Positions 1-8,760 of a stretch of DNA of 64,000 bases are shown piece after piece (position 1 is the stretch's first letter; each line of letters begins with the position of its first letter). Source of the DNA: Ruminiclostridium herbifermentans (GTDB lineage Bacteria; Bacillota; Clostridia; Acetivibrionales; DSM-1351); assembly GCF_005473905.2 (NCBI RefSeq), contig NZ_CP061336.1, forward strand, positions 783,501 through 847,500, given 5' to 3'. Below the pieces are notes generated by a model. It worked only from the letters and a program-made list of their open reading frames with translations. It did no database searches and was not told where the DNA came from. The translations under genes and the position numbers were made by a program.

Positions 1-83
1 CTTTAAGCTTGGGCATAGAAATAGTGGTGTAGGGAAATAATCAAAAATCAGATTTTAACATTTTAGTGTGAGGTGGCATAAAG

Positions 84-860
84 ATGCATAAACTATTAAG
101 TTTAATTTTGGCTTGTGGGATTATAATGAGTATTTTTACAGGTTGTGCTCTTCTTGATAATAATGGAGATGCTGCAAATAGTGACGAATTAACTCCCACT
201 AGTAGTGTCACAATGGGTGACACTGAAGCAAGTGGGTTAAAGGATAAAACCCCAGTTCAACTATATTTTATAAATGAACAGGGTAATAAACTAGCACCAG
301 AAATCAGATATATAGATAATGCTGAAGCAAATAAAGGAAATGCATATCTAGCTACAGTTATTTTAAAAGAACTTATAAAAGGCCCAGAAAAAGGAAGCCA
401 ATTGCAGCCTTCTATTCCAGAGGGAACGACAGTTCATTCTGATGTGACCATTAAGGATGGAGTGGCTACAGTGGATCTGTCAAAGGAATTTGTTAATAAG
501 CATCCAGGAGGTAAGAAAAAAGAGCAGTTAACACTTTATTCTATAGTAAATTCTCTTACTGAAATAAAGGAAATTAAATCAGTACAATTTAAAATTGAAG
601 GCAAGGTAAGAAAAGAGTATAAAGGGAACTACCAAATTGATGTTGCATATCCAAGATCAGCATACATAATTACATCACAACCAACAGGTAATAGCAGCAA
701 TGTTGAAGCAGCTGCAGACAATAAGGAATTAACAAATGATAATAGTAAGGAAAAATTAAAGGAAGATACTTCAAAAGATAAAAAAACTACTACAGAAAAA
801 GTTGACGATGCTGATGATGTAGAAACAATTGGAGAGATAGATGAAGAATTGCTAGAGTAA
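84..860 (+). CDS. GerMN-domain lipoprotein
   Basis: Predicted secreted lipoprotein of 258 residues. The N-terminus is a short basic and hydrophobic signal peptide ending in a lipobox (FTGC, Cys21 as the lipid-attachment residue), so it should be anchored on the outer face of the membrane. Residues about 55-190 fit the GerMN domain, with the typical start TPVQLYFINEQGNKL and the VDLSKEF segment. GerMN proteins are linked to spore germination (GerM) or to cell-envelope roles; the exact ligand is unknown. The last 60 residues are a low-complexity K/D/E/T-rich tail. The start is set by the GAGGTGG ribosome binding site at 70-76. It appears to be a single gene; what lies upstream is outside the window. 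Confidence 0.85.
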   Translation: MHKLLSLILACGIIMSIFTGCALLDNNGDAANSDELTPTSSVTMGDTEASGLKDKTPVQLYFINEQGNKLAPEIRYIDNAEANKGNAYLATVILKELIKGPEKGSQLQPSIPEGTTVHSDVTIKDGVATVDLSKEFVNKHPGGKKKEQLTLYSIVNSLTEIKEIKSVQFKIEGKVRKEYKGNYQIDVAYPRSAYIITSQPTGNSSNVEAAADNKELTNDNSKEKLKEDTSKDKKTTTEKVDDADDVETIGEIDEELLE

Positions 861-945
861 AATTAGTTATTACTCGGATTGGGAATAACTATAACATTGA
901 TTTACGAATATTCTGAACTGTTTTGATGTTTACAAATTTAAGAAT

Positions 946-1016
946 AATAAGGTATCTAAAGGCGATTGTATGACGTAGTTTGTTGTACACTACCACCTAA
1001 TTGATACCTTATTTTT
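946..1016. terminator. Long-range inverted repeat between convergent genes
   Basis: An 11-bp perfect inverted repeat (946-956 and 1003-1013) is followed by T-rich sequence and sits between the converging GerMN and FmdB genes. The 46-base loop holds a second small hairpin (GTAGT 975-979 with ACTAC 989-993). A bidirectional terminator is the simplest reading; the long loop is unusual. Confidence 0.5.
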
Positions 1017-1038
1017 ATATGAATGCTATTAACCCTCT

Positions 1039-1254
1039 TTAATGTCCGCAGCATCCGCCACAAACATGCTTATTTGGGCAATCTCCGTCGCTTGATTTTC
1101 TTGATTGAATTATATTAATATTTTTAAACACGGCCTCTAAGTCGTTGCTTCCACATTCTGGGCAGTTTATTTGCTTATTTTCACGTTCACTCATTTTAGC
1201 CATTATGTTAAATTCATTTCCGCACTTTGAACATTTCAAATCGTAAAAGGGCAT
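1039..1254 (-). CDS. FmdB-family zinc ribbon protein
   Basis: Small 71-residue protein that begins MPFYDLKCSKCGNEF, the hallmark start of the FmdB/putative regulatory zinc ribbon family. Two CxxC knuckles (CSKC and CPEC) can bind one zinc ion. A second Cys-rich stretch at the C-terminus (CPNKHVCGGCCGH) may bind another metal. Members are often annotated as regulators of formamidase-like genes, but no function is proven for clostridial ones. The ribosome binding site AGGAGG lies just upstream on the minus strand. It stands alone between the GerMN gene and the Ku operon. Confidence 0.85.
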   Translation of the reverse strand: MPFYDLKCSKCGNEFNIMAKMSERENKQINCPECGSNDLEAVFKNINIIQSRKSSDGDCPNKHVCGGCCGH

Positions 1255-1672
1255 ATTAAAACCTCCTGTATAGAAAAAGATAAATCTATTTTATCACAAT
1301 CTATGAACAAGTTTAAGACTGATATATTAAGGTCTTTTTAATCTGTGTATTTATTGTCAAAAGCTAAAAGTAACCAAAACCGCGAATAAATAACGCATTA
1401 AAAACAAAAAATAATCATCAGTGCTATATGCCTATAACTCGAAGAATAAGTTTGAGCGAAATTATTATATACTCCACTAAACACAAGGTATCTCTTTAAA
1501 ACTAATTACTAACACAATATTTTTTGGCACATATCAGTTGCTATAAATAGCTTTAAACAATAGAGTTGGTAAAGATATATAACCCTTTGTGTTAAACCGG
1601 GGTTTTTCGAAAAGAAATGTTCTACATAGAAAATATATTATTTTTGTACGCAAAGTTGGAGTGGAGGTTTTT
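1255..1672. other. Intergenic region without a recognised gene
   Basis: About 420 AT-rich bases between two divergent genes. It should hold the promoters of the FmdB gene and the Ku operon, but no convincing -35/-10 pair, RNA gene or repeat could be identified. Confidence 0.5.
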
Positions 1673-2638
1673 ATGCATACAGTATGGAAAGGTTCAATTA
1701 GCTTTGGATTGGTAAATATACCAGTTAAAATGTTCACAGCAACAGAAGACAAGGATGTAAGGTTTAAATATATTCACAAGGAATGCAATACACCCGTTAA
1801 GTATAAAAAAATGTGTCCAGCCTGTAACAAGGAGGTGCAGCCCAATGATATAGTTAAAGGATATGAATATGAACCAGGTAAATTTGTTATCCTGACTGAA
1901 GAAGATTTTGCTTCTATTGATACAAAAGGTGAAAAAACAGTTGAAATAATGGATTTTGTTAGATTAGAAGAAATTGATCCGGTTTATTTTGATAAAACCT
2001 ATTATTTAGCACCGCAAGAGACAGGTGGTAAAGCATATACACTGCTAAGGGAAGCGCTTAATGGGAAAAACAGAATTGCTGTTGCAAAAATAACTATTAG
2101 AGAGCGTGAATCACTGGCAGTTATCAGAGTGTACAACAATGTTTTAGTTCTGGAAACAATATTTTATCCTGATGAGGTCAAGGATTTCAAGGAGGTTCCT
2201 GGTATCCCTGAAAATGTGCAAACTACAAAGGCTGAATTAGATATGGCCTCGCAGTTGATTGATAATCTTACTGATGTATTCAACCCAGATAAATATGTTG
2301 ATACTTACCGTGAAAAGCTTTTTGAAGTGATTACAGCAAAGGTTGAGGGTAAAAATATCGTTGAGAAAAAAGAAACTTCAAAAGATAATATAATAAGTTT
2401 GATGGAGGCGTTACAACAGAGTATACAAATGTCAAAGGGTGCTAAACAGGATAAAGGCACTGATTCTGGTAAGGTTAAAAAAGCTGTAAACTCTGGCGCA
2501 AAAAGTAAAAGAGATAAAGTATCAAAAGCAAGTAAAGCAGATAAAACAGATGAGACAGATAAAACTGGTACTAGTGAAGCTGACATTGAAAAGCCTAAAG
2601 CAAAAACTCGAAAGACAAAGGAGACAGTGAAAACATGA
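1673..2638 (+). CDS. ku: Ku protein, non-homologous end joining
   Basis: Bacterial Ku, a homodimeric ring that binds DNA double-strand ends and recruits LigD. The protein opens MHTVWKGSISFGLVNIPV, the classic Ku start. The reading frame is open further upstream, but ATG 1673 is chosen because GTGGAGG lies 6 bases before it and the conserved domain begins there; this gives 321 residues. Residues 1 to about 260 are the Ku core. The C-terminal ~70 residues are Lys-rich and low in complexity, as in other bacterial Ku proteins where the tail contacts DNA and LigD. The gene overlaps the ligase gene by 4 bases (ATGA), so the two are translationally coupled. Confidence 0.95.
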   Translation: MHTVWKGSISFGLVNIPVKMFTATEDKDVRFKYIHKECNTPVKYKKMCPACNKEVQPNDIVKGYEYEPGKFVILTEEDFASIDTKGEKTVEIMDFVRLEEIDPVYFDKTYYLAPQETGGKAYTLLREALNGKNRIAVAKITIRERESLAVIRVYNNVLVLETIFYPDEVKDFKEVPGIPENVQTTKAELDMASQLIDNLTDVFNPDKYVDTYREKLFEVITAKVEGKNIVEKKETSKDNIISLMEALQQSIQMSKGAKQDKGTDSGKVKKAVNSGAKSKRDKVSKASKADKTDETDKTGTSEADIEKPKAKTRKTKETVKT

Positions 2639-3609
2639 ATTGGATAACTCCTATGGAACCAATCAATTGCAACACTGTCAAGGAGGATTCTGAATATATC
2701 CATGAAATAAAATGGGATGGTATCAGAGGGCTGGTTTATTTACTAAATGGACAGCTTAATATATATACAAAGAAGGGTAATACAAGAACTGTATTTTATC
2801 CTGAACTTGATGTTATATATGACGAATTTAAAAGCAATGATATTATACTAGACGGTGAAATTATTGTATTAGATAAGAATGGTATACCTTCATTTTATAA
2901 CAGCCTTGTACGTGAAAGTGTTAAAAGTATAAAGAACTTAAAATATTATCAAGATAATTATCCAATAAATTATATAGTTTTTGATATTTTAAAGTATAGA
3001 GACGAGCTATTGACAAATTATCCTTTACAACAGAGAAGGCAGCTTCTGGAACAACTCTTAAGTTCATTGGTAAATAAAAATAACATCATTTACTTATCAG
3101 AAATATATACAGATGGAAAAGAGTTATTTGAAAAAATGAAGCAAAAAAATATGGAAGGAATAGTTTCAAAGAAAATAAATAGCATGTATTTGCAGGGTAA
3201 ACAACATGATGCTTGGTTTAAAACTAAGTTTACAAAAAGAATGCTTTGCATAATCGGAGGTGTGATTTGGAAGTACGGAGAGGCTAATTCTTTGATATTA
3301 GGGATAAAAGCTAACGAGGATAAAAAAATAAACTATATTGGAAAAGCTTCTTTAGGGCTAAAAGGGTCAGATCTAAAGCTGCTTAAGGAATACAGAGATA
3401 AGTTGATACAGGAAGAGTGTCCATTTTCAGAAAGTAGCATAAAATGTTTGAACACAAAGGAAAATGAACTTACATGGATATCTCCTTTAATAACTTGTTG
3501 GATTAGCTATCTTGAGTTATCTAATGATGGTCATCTAAGGCATCCAAAAATTTTAGGATTTACATCACTGCCTGCTGAAGAAGCCAATGGAAAGGTGCTG
3601 ACAGACTAA
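2635..3609 (+). CDS. ligD: ATP-dependent DNA ligase (LigD ligase domain)
   Basis: Stand-alone LigD-type ligase of 324 residues that seals nicks during end joining. Visible motifs are the nucleophile motif KWDG (Lys26), DGEIIVLD, EGIVSK and WFKTKF, which together form the adenylation domain. The C-terminal ~110 residues should be the OB-fold domain. Compared with the mycobacterial LigD fusion, the polymerase is encoded as a separate gene immediately downstream and no phosphoesterase domain is present. The start overlaps the end of ku by 4 bases and the stop overlaps the next start by one base, so this is a tight three-gene operon. The plain symbol ligD is by homology to that domain only. Confidence 0.9.
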   Translation: MNWITPMEPINCNTVKEDSEYIHEIKWDGIRGLVYLLNGQLNIYTKKGNTRTVFYPELDVIYDEFKSNDIILDGEIIVLDKNGIPSFYNSLVRESVKSIKNLKYYQDNYPINYIVFDILKYRDELLTNYPLQQRRQLLEQLLSSLVNKNNIIYLSEIYTDGKELFEKMKQKNMEGIVSKKINSMYLQGKQHDAWFKTKFTKRMLCIIGGVIWKYGEANSLILGIKANEDKKINYIGKASLGLKGSDLKLLKEYRDKLIQEECPFSESSIKCLNTKENELTWISPLITCWISYLELSNDGHLRHPKILGFTSLPAEEANGKVLTD

Positions 3610-4514
3610 TGGATATAGTTGATATAAAGCTTAAAATTGAAAATAAGATAATAGATTTAACAAACCCAGACAAACTACTTTGGCCTGAAGCTGATATTAC
3701 AAAAAAACGTTATGTTGAGACAATGACTGTATTAGCTCCATTTATAATCAAGTATTCTAAAAACAGGTTATTAACCGCTATAAGATATCCTCACGGAATT
3801 GGAGGTAAAAGCTTTTTTCAGAAAGAAAAGCCTGACAATACACCAGAATGGATAAAAACTGTAAAATTTAATGACAAAAACTATATTGTAGTAAATTCTG
3901 CTGCAACTCTTATTTGGCTATGTACACAGGCAGTTTTAGAGTTTCATACAAGCTTTAATGCATACAATAATTTAGACCATCCTTCCCATTTGGTATTTGA
4001 TCTAGACCCAGATGATAATCAGGACTTTAGGGAGGTTTCAGAAATTGCTTTAAGTATATATGAAACACTTGAAACATTAGGAATAAATGGATTTGTAAAA
4101 ACATCGGGAGCTTCAGGACTTCAAATATATATCCCAACAGCATCAAAATATGACTATAATTCAGCAAGAAAATTAAATGAGTTTTTTGCACAGTATTTTA
4201 TTCAAAAGCTAAGCAAAAAACTGACCATTGAGAGGTTGAAGAAGAACAGGGATGGTAAAACATATTTTGATTATATGCAAATGTGGTATGGTAAAACAAT
4301 AATAGCTCCATATTCACCAAGGGCAGTAATGAGTGCTGCTGTATCCACACCTTTGGAATGGAAAGAATTGAATTGGGCTCGTCCTGAGTTGTTTACACTA
4401 AATAATATAGCTGCTCGGCTTGAACAAAAAGGTGATTTATTTGAGGCAAGCCTTCATTGTAAAAATAACGAGCAATTAGATGAGATTTTAAAAAAACTCA
4501 ATACAATAAATTAG
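3609..4514 (+). CDS. LigD-type polymerase/primase domain protein
   Basis: Stand-alone archaeo-eukaryotic primase superfamily polymerase of 301 residues, matching the LigD polymerase domain that fills gaps at DNA ends, often with ribonucleotides. The N-terminus has the family motif LTNPDKLLWPE. The catalytic acidic pair lies in VFDLDPDD (Asp131 and Asp133), and KTSGASGLQIYIP is the conserved nucleotide-binding strand. It starts at ATG 3609 inside the TAATG junction with the ligase gene. A rho-independent terminator follows directly, so the Ku-ligase-polymerase set ends here. Confidence 0.93.
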   Translation: MDIVDIKLKIENKIIDLTNPDKLLWPEADITKKRYVETMTVLAPFIIKYSKNRLLTAIRYPHGIGGKSFFQKEKPDNTPEWIKTVKFNDKNYIVVNSAATLIWLCTQAVLEFHTSFNAYNNLDHPSHLVFDLDPDDNQDFREVSEIALSIYETLETLGINGFVKTSGASGLQIYIPTASKYDYNSARKLNEFFAQYFIQKLSKKLTIERLKKNRDGKTYFDYMQMWYGKTIIAPYSPRAVMSAAVSTPLEWKELNWARPELFTLNNIAARLEQKGDLFEASLHCKNNEQLDEILKKLNTIN

Positions 4515-4516
4515 GT

Positions 4517-4560
4517 ACTCAGCATTCTAACAATTTCAACTTCGAAAGCTGAGTTTTTAT
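4517..4560 (+). terminator. Terminator of the Ku/LigD operon
   Basis: A 7-bp stem ACTCAGC (4517-4523) with GCTGAGT (4548-4554), followed by a T run, three bases after the polymerase stop codon. Confidence 0.75.
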
Positions 4561-4630
4561 ATGTATATTTTATTATCAAGGCAAAACTGACAACTAGCAT
4601 GTGTTGGTGGCAGATTTATTCCCTAAATAG

Positions 4631-4659
4631 TTGTTATATTATTAAAATTTGTATACAAT
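4631..4659 (+). promoter_or_regulatory. Probable sigma-A promoter of galE
   Basis: A -35 like TTGTTA (4631-4636) and a -10 TACAAT (4654-4659) are separated by 17 bases, about 100 bases before galE. Confidence 0.5.
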
Positions 4660-4760
4660 GAAAATAATGCAGGTTTTAATAGGAAATATAATCCATTATA
4701 ATGTGTAGAGTAAATTAATTATTTGGCTGAAAAGGCTAGAAAACAACTGGAGGTAATAAA

Positions 4761-5777
4761 ATGAGAGTATTGGTAACTGGAGGAGCAGGTTATATAGGAA
4801 GTCACACCTGTGTTGAATTATTGTCTGCAGGACATGAGGTAATAATTGTCGATAATTTATGTAATAGCAAGGAAATGGTATTAGATAGAATAAAGAAAAT
4901 TACCAACAAGGATATAAGATTTTATAAAATAGATATTACAGACAGAGATGAGTTGGAAAAGGTATTTATCAGTGAAAAAATAGATGTTGTAATTCATTTT
5001 GCAGGATTAAAGGCTGTAGGTGAATCAGTAGCCATACCGCTAAAATATTATTATAATAATTTAACAGGAACTTTAATACTATGTGAGTTAATGCAGAAAT
5101 ATAAAGTGAAAAACTTGGTGTTTAGTTCTTCTGCAACTGTGTATGGTGATCCTATTAGTGTTCCCATTTCTGAAGAATTTTCGCTCTCATGCACAAATCC
5201 TTATGGCAGAACAAAACTAATGATAGAAGAGATACTAAGGGATTTATATATATCGGATAACACATGGAATATTGCAATATTAAGATACTTTAATCCTATT
5301 GGTGCACATATAAGTGGGATAATAGGAGAGGATCCTAATGGTATTCCTAACAATTTGGTTCCGTACATTGCTCAGGTTGCAGTTGGAAAGCTTAAGGTGC
5401 TTAACGTGTATGGAAATGATTATGATACCGTTGACGGCACAGGAGTAAGAGATTATATCCATGTAGTTGATTTAGCAAAAGGACATTTAAAAGCACTTGA
5501 TAAGTTGGTTGCAGAACACGTAGGGGTTAGGGAGTATAACTTGGGCACTGGCAGTGGGTACAGTGTACTTCAGGTAGTAAAGGCTTTTGAAAGAGCATGT
5601 GGCAAGGAAATTCCATATAAAATTGTAGATAGAAGACCTGGAGATATTGCAGCATGTTATGCAAAAACTGACAGAGCAAAAAATGAGTTGGGCTGGGAAG
5701 CCGAAAAAGGACTTGATGAAATGTGCCAAGACACATGGAGATGGCAATCATTAAATCCGGATGGTTATAACGCTTAG
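4761..5777 (+). CDS. galE: UDP-glucose 4-epimerase
   Basis: Short-chain dehydrogenase/reductase-type enzyme of 338 residues that interconverts UDP-glucose and UDP-galactose, supplying galactosyl donors for surface polysaccharides and allowing galactose use. The NAD-binding loop GGAGYIGS is at residues 7-14. The catalytic triad is Ser124 with Tyr148 and Lys152 in the YGRTK motif, and RYFNPIGAH is the typical substrate-binding segment. Length and motif order match canonical GalE. The ribosome binding site GGAGG is 7 bases before the ATG. It has no galactose-operon neighbours; the next gene is a sugar nucleotidyltransferase separated by 290 bases. Confidence 0.96.
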   Translation: MRVLVTGGAGYIGSHTCVELLSAGHEVIIVDNLCNSKEMVLDRIKKITNKDIRFYKIDITDRDELEKVFISEKIDVVIHFAGLKAVGESVAIPLKYYYNNLTGTLILCELMQKYKVKNLVFSSSATVYGDPISVPISEEFSLSCTNPYGRTKLMIEEILRDLYISDNTWNIAILRYFNPIGAHISGIIGEDPNGIPNNLVPYIAQVAVGKLKVLNVYGNDYDTVDGTGVRDYIHVVDLAKGHLKALDKLVAEHVGVREYNLGTGSGYSVLQVVKAFERACGKEIPYKIVDRRPGDIAACYAKTDRAKNELGWEAEKGLDEMCQDTWRWQSLNPDGYNA

Positions 5778-5889
5778 TCCGCATATATGGGACATGTTTA
5801 TACCAATATAGTTTTTTTCGAGTTTTGTTGTATATCTTTATAAATGGGGAGTATCCTCTAAATAAAGTAATAAAAAATTTTTAGTGTCC

Positions 5890-5981
5890 TTATTTGGCAT
5901 GGGAGGTTATGACCCGAAAATAAAGTTTGTACAACATGGTGCATTTTTGAGCATGGAAAACCCGCAGGCGGCTTTTCCATA
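5890..5981 (+). repeat. Intergenic repeat copy D (GGGAGGTTAT type)
   Basis: Related to the elements before hisC and hisH: it shares GGCATGGGAGGTTAT, then CCCGAAAATAAAGTTTGTACAA, ATGGTG and TTTTGAGCA in the same order as the hisH copy. It carries its own hairpin (ATGGAAAA 5953-5960 with TTTTCCAT 5973-5980, and CCGC with GCGG inside). Here the GGGAGG is not next to a start codon; the following gene begins about 160 bases later. Confidence 0.6.
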
Positions 5982-6067
5982 GTTTAGAGAAATCATTATA
6001 AATAGATGAGATTCCTATTAGTGAAGTCTTATAAAAAATATTTATCCTTATTGGTGTTGGAGGTTGT

Positions 6068-6991
6068 ATGATTAATAAAACTACTTTAGTAATTATGGCT
6101 GCAGGCATGGGCAGCAGATATGGAGGTTTAAAGCAAATAGACCCTGTCGGACCTAATGGTGAAATAATTATGGAATATTCCATATATGATGCTATAAAAG
6201 CAGGGTTTAGCAAAATTGTATTTATTATAAAAGAAGAGATAGAGGATACCTTCAGAGAAGTAATAGGAAAAAAGATTGAAGGTATAATTGATGTAGAATA
6301 CGTTTATCAGAAGCTGGACAATTTGCCAAATGGATTTAGTGTACCAGAGGGAAGGATTAAACCTTGGGGAACAGGACATGCGGTGCTATGTGCAAAAAAT
6401 GCTGTTAAAACACCATTTGCTGTAATTAATGCAGATGATTTTTATGGTGCAAATACATATAAGCTGCTGAATGATTTTCTATCCTCAAATAGTGATTCGG
6501 ATGACAAATACAAATATTGTATGGTTGGTTTCATAATAGAAAATACACTAACTGAAAATGGTCACGTTGCCAGAGGAGTATGCAACGTTGATGCTGCTGG
6601 GAACCTGTTAAGTATACATGAAAGAACCAAAATTATGAAATTTGATGATGAAACAAAATATACAGAAGATGATAAAAATTGGATTACAATACCTAAGAAC
6701 AGCATTGTATCAATGAATACATGGGGATTTAACCAAAGTATTTTTAACGAACTGGAGAACGGATTTCCAACATTCTTAAAAAATAGTAAGGATAATATAT
6801 TAAAAGCCGAATATTTTTTGCCTACAGTAGTAGATAATTTGATTAAAGCAGATAAAGCAGATGTTAAGGTGCTTTCAACCACAGATAAGTGGTACGGTGT
6901 CACATATCAGGAAGACAAGCCAACAGTTAAAAAATCTATTGGAGATATGGTTTTGAGCGGAAAGTATCCGAAGCTTCTATGGGAGAAATAA
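6068..6991 (+). CDS. Sugar-phosphate nucleotidyltransferase family protein
   Basis: A 307-residue nucleotidyltransferase of the GlmU/RmlA fold. The N-terminal signature MAAGMGSRYGGLKQ (residues 10-23) is the nucleotide-binding G-x-G-x-R loop, and NADDF near residue 120 holds the likely metal-binding Asp. Such enzymes activate a sugar-1-phosphate with an NTP, but this subfamily has no firmly known substrate and no hexapeptide-repeat acetyltransferase domain follows. It lies downstream of galE, which suggests a role in nucleotide-sugar supply, although the genes are not tightly linked. The start has the ribosome binding site GGAGG 6 bases upstream. Confidence 0.8.
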   Translation: MINKTTLVIMAAGMGSRYGGLKQIDPVGPNGEIIMEYSIYDAIKAGFSKIVFIIKEEIEDTFREVIGKKIEGIIDVEYVYQKLDNLPNGFSVPEGRIKPWGTGHAVLCAKNAVKTPFAVINADDFYGANTYKLLNDFLSSNSDSDDKYKYCMVGFIIENTLTENGHVARGVCNVDAAGNLLSIHERTKIMKFDDETKYTEDDKNWITIPKNSIVSMNTWGFNQSIFNELENGFPTFLKNSKDNILKAEYFLPTVVDNLIKADKADVKVLSTTDKWYGVTYQEDKPTVKKSIGDMVLSGKYPKLLWEK

Positions 6992-7249
6992 ATTTAATAA
7001 GTAAATATTTGGTTATTCGCAATACAAAAATTGTGCTTAACTATCGCAACAATAAACATTTATATAGGAATGGCATGTAAGTAACTGTAAAAAGAGTAAT
7101 TACATATTCACTTGAAAAACAGTAATATATGTAATATAATGTAAAATATATAAGTTATTTTACGACTTATGGATATACTTAGATTACATAAACGGTTTCT
7201 ACTGTTTACAGAAGTCTAGTATAAAAAACCTATGAAGTGAGGGATATAA

Positions 7250-7513
7250 ATGTATAATGACAAAACCTTAACTTGTAAAGAATGTGGAGAGGAATTTATC
7301 TTTTCTGCTGGTGAGCAAGAGTTTTTTGCTCAGAAAGGTTTTCAAAATGAACCTGTACGGTGTAAAGCTTGCAGAAGTAAAAGAGATACTTCAAATAAGA
7401 AGGAATTTTACGATGCTATTTGTGCTGAATGTGGGCAAGCTACAAAAGTTCCTTTTAAACCACATTTAGATAAACCTGTATATTGTAGTAACTGTTTTTC
7501 AAATAGAAAGTGA
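7250..7513 (+). CDS. Zinc-ribbon domain protein
   Basis: Small cytoplasmic protein of 87 residues with four paired Cys knuckles: CKEC and CKAC in the first half, CAEC and CSNC in the second. The order TCKECGEEFIFSAGEQEFF fits the probable zinc-ribbon family common in clostridia, often annotated as zinc-binding protein. The second half resembles the CxxC-CxxC-SSSS type of zinc ribbon. Binding of two zinc ions is expected; nucleic-acid binding is possible but unproven. It starts at the ATG after GTGAGGGATATAA and appears monocistronic. Confidence 0.85.
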   Translation: MYNDKTLTCKECGEEFIFSAGEQEFFAQKGFQNEPVRCKACRSKRDTSNKKEFYDAICAECGQATKVPFKPHLDKPVYCSNCFSNRK

Positions 7514-7666
7514 TACATATTTCTATATATAATTATTAATAATATAGGTGGGCTGACAAAGTCAATTACAGTTTCAGGCCTGAAAACGATGGAATATAGT
7601 ATTTCTAACGTATAGGAAATCATATATTTTTTATGCTTATTCTAAGGTTTGGTATTGGTAAATGAC

Positions 7667-7710
7667 TCAAACTAATATTCGTACGTAGTTTGACTCAGCC
7701 TTCTTTTTTT
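7667..7710 (+). terminator. Probable terminator after the zinc-ribbon gene
   Basis: TCAAACTA (7667-7674) pairs with TAGTTTGA (7686-7693) and a run of T follows. GGCTGA near 7550 and TCAGCC at 7695-7700 could form a longer enclosing helix. Confidence 0.5.
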
Positions 7711-7739
7711 ATTTTAAGCAATTTGAGCAGTTAAGTATG

Positions 7740-7801
7740 TTATCCACAGTATTAATTCCTTAAAAGATTAGTTATTAACAAGGATATTCACATTATCCAC
7801 A
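7740..7801 (+). promoter_or_regulatory. Pair of consensus DnaA boxes
   Basis: Two exact copies of TTATCCACA occur at 7740-7748 and 7793-7801, in the same direction and 53 bases apart, in the AT-rich region before hpf. No dnaA, dnaN or replication gene is near, so this is more likely a DnaA-titration or regulatory site than an origin. Confidence 0.5.
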
Positions 7802-8028
7802 GGATAAATATACACAAAACAGATGTTTTGTTGAATAAATGTGTAAAACATTGCAAAGTGTGTTTAAAAGCTAGAAATGGTGGTATATATAACAAATACG
7901 AATTTAGATTTGCATTAATAGAAGGAATTTATTAATGCCATGTAGAAGTATAATTTCATAACAAGTACCAATATTTGAATGGCTAAATTATTTCTTTCAC
8001 ACGAAAATATGGAGAGGGGCTGTTACTT

Positions 8029-8565
8029 ATGAAAACTATAATTAATGGAAAAAACATTGAGATTACGGAAGGACTAAGAGAAAGAGTAACAAAAAAGATT
8101 TCAAAGTTAAATAGATTTTTTGAAAAAGAGGTTGAAGCACATGTAACCTTAGGGGTTCAAAAACTAAGACAGACAGCGGAAATAACTATTTCTTATAATG
8201 GTATTGTTTTTAGAGCTGAAGAGTCAAATGAAGACATGTATGTTTCAATTGATAAGGCAGTTGATTTAATAGAAAGACAAATCAGAAAGAATAAGACAAG
8301 ACTTGAGAAGAAGCTTTACGAAAATGATTTCAGGGTTGAGAATTTTACATTTACAGATACAGAGGAGGTACCTGAAGAGAAGGAATTCAAAATAGTTAGA
8401 TCAAAGAGATTTGCAATTAAGCCAATGGATGTAGAAGAAGCTATTCTTCAAATGAATTTACTTGGACACGAATTCTTTATGTTCTTTAATGCAGAGACTA
8501 ACCATAGCAACGTAGTTTATAAGAGAAAAGACGGAAACTATGGTTTGATTGAACCAGAATTCTAA
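8029..8565 (+). CDS. hpf: Ribosome hibernation promoting factor, long form
   Basis: A 178-residue long-type HPF. Residues 1 to about 100 form the S30AE domain that binds the 30S decoding region in resting cells. Residues about 120-178 form the C-terminal domain (KRFAIKPMDVEEAILQMNLLGHEFFMFFNAE) that dimerises and joins two 70S ribosomes into 100S particles. Length is typical of Gram-positive HPF. The ATG at 8029 follows GGAGAGGGG. The 460-base upstream region contains two DnaA boxes and a TATAAT-like stretch near 7949; stress or stationary-phase control is expected from the family. A strong terminator follows. Confidence 0.95.
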   Translation: MKTIINGKNIEITEGLRERVTKKISKLNRFFEKEVEAHVTLGVQKLRQTAEITISYNGIVFRAEESNEDMYVSIDKAVDLIERQIRKNKTRLEKKLYENDFRVENFTFTDTEEVPEEKEFKIVRSKRFAIKPMDVEEAILQMNLLGHEFFMFFNAETNHSNVVYKRKDGNYGLIEPEF

Positions 8566-8592
8566 GAGCCGTTAAAATAAGTATTTTATAAA

Positions 8593-8636
8593 GGGGTGTC
8601 TTAGCAGAATATTTTTTGCTAGGATACCTCTTTTTT
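8593..8636 (+). terminator. Terminator of hpf
   Basis: A 14-bp stem with G-T wobbles pairs 8593-8606 with 8617-8630 and is followed by six T. Confidence 0.88.
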
Positions 8637-8760
8637 CAGTAGGTATCATTTATATTTTTTGATTTTACGAGTAAATTTTTATAAAATGAAAACGATAACT
8701 TTAGTTAATTTGAATACATTGTTGAAAATTAGTCACAGCCAAGTTTAGGAGGTGTTTATT

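Noticed and set aside
1..40. C-terminal end of an upstream gene at the window edge
   Set aside because: Two frames are open at the left edge (stops near 32 and 40) and neither short tail is recognisable, so no feature was assigned.
7284..7469. A 61-codon frame overlapping the zinc-ribbon gene
   Set aside because: It lies in another frame within a gene with four clear Cys knuckles and lacks its own ribosome binding site.
7740..7801. Replication origin
   Set aside because: Only two DnaA boxes, no dnaA/dnaN/rpmH neighbours and no DnaA-trio or unwinding region that could be recognised.
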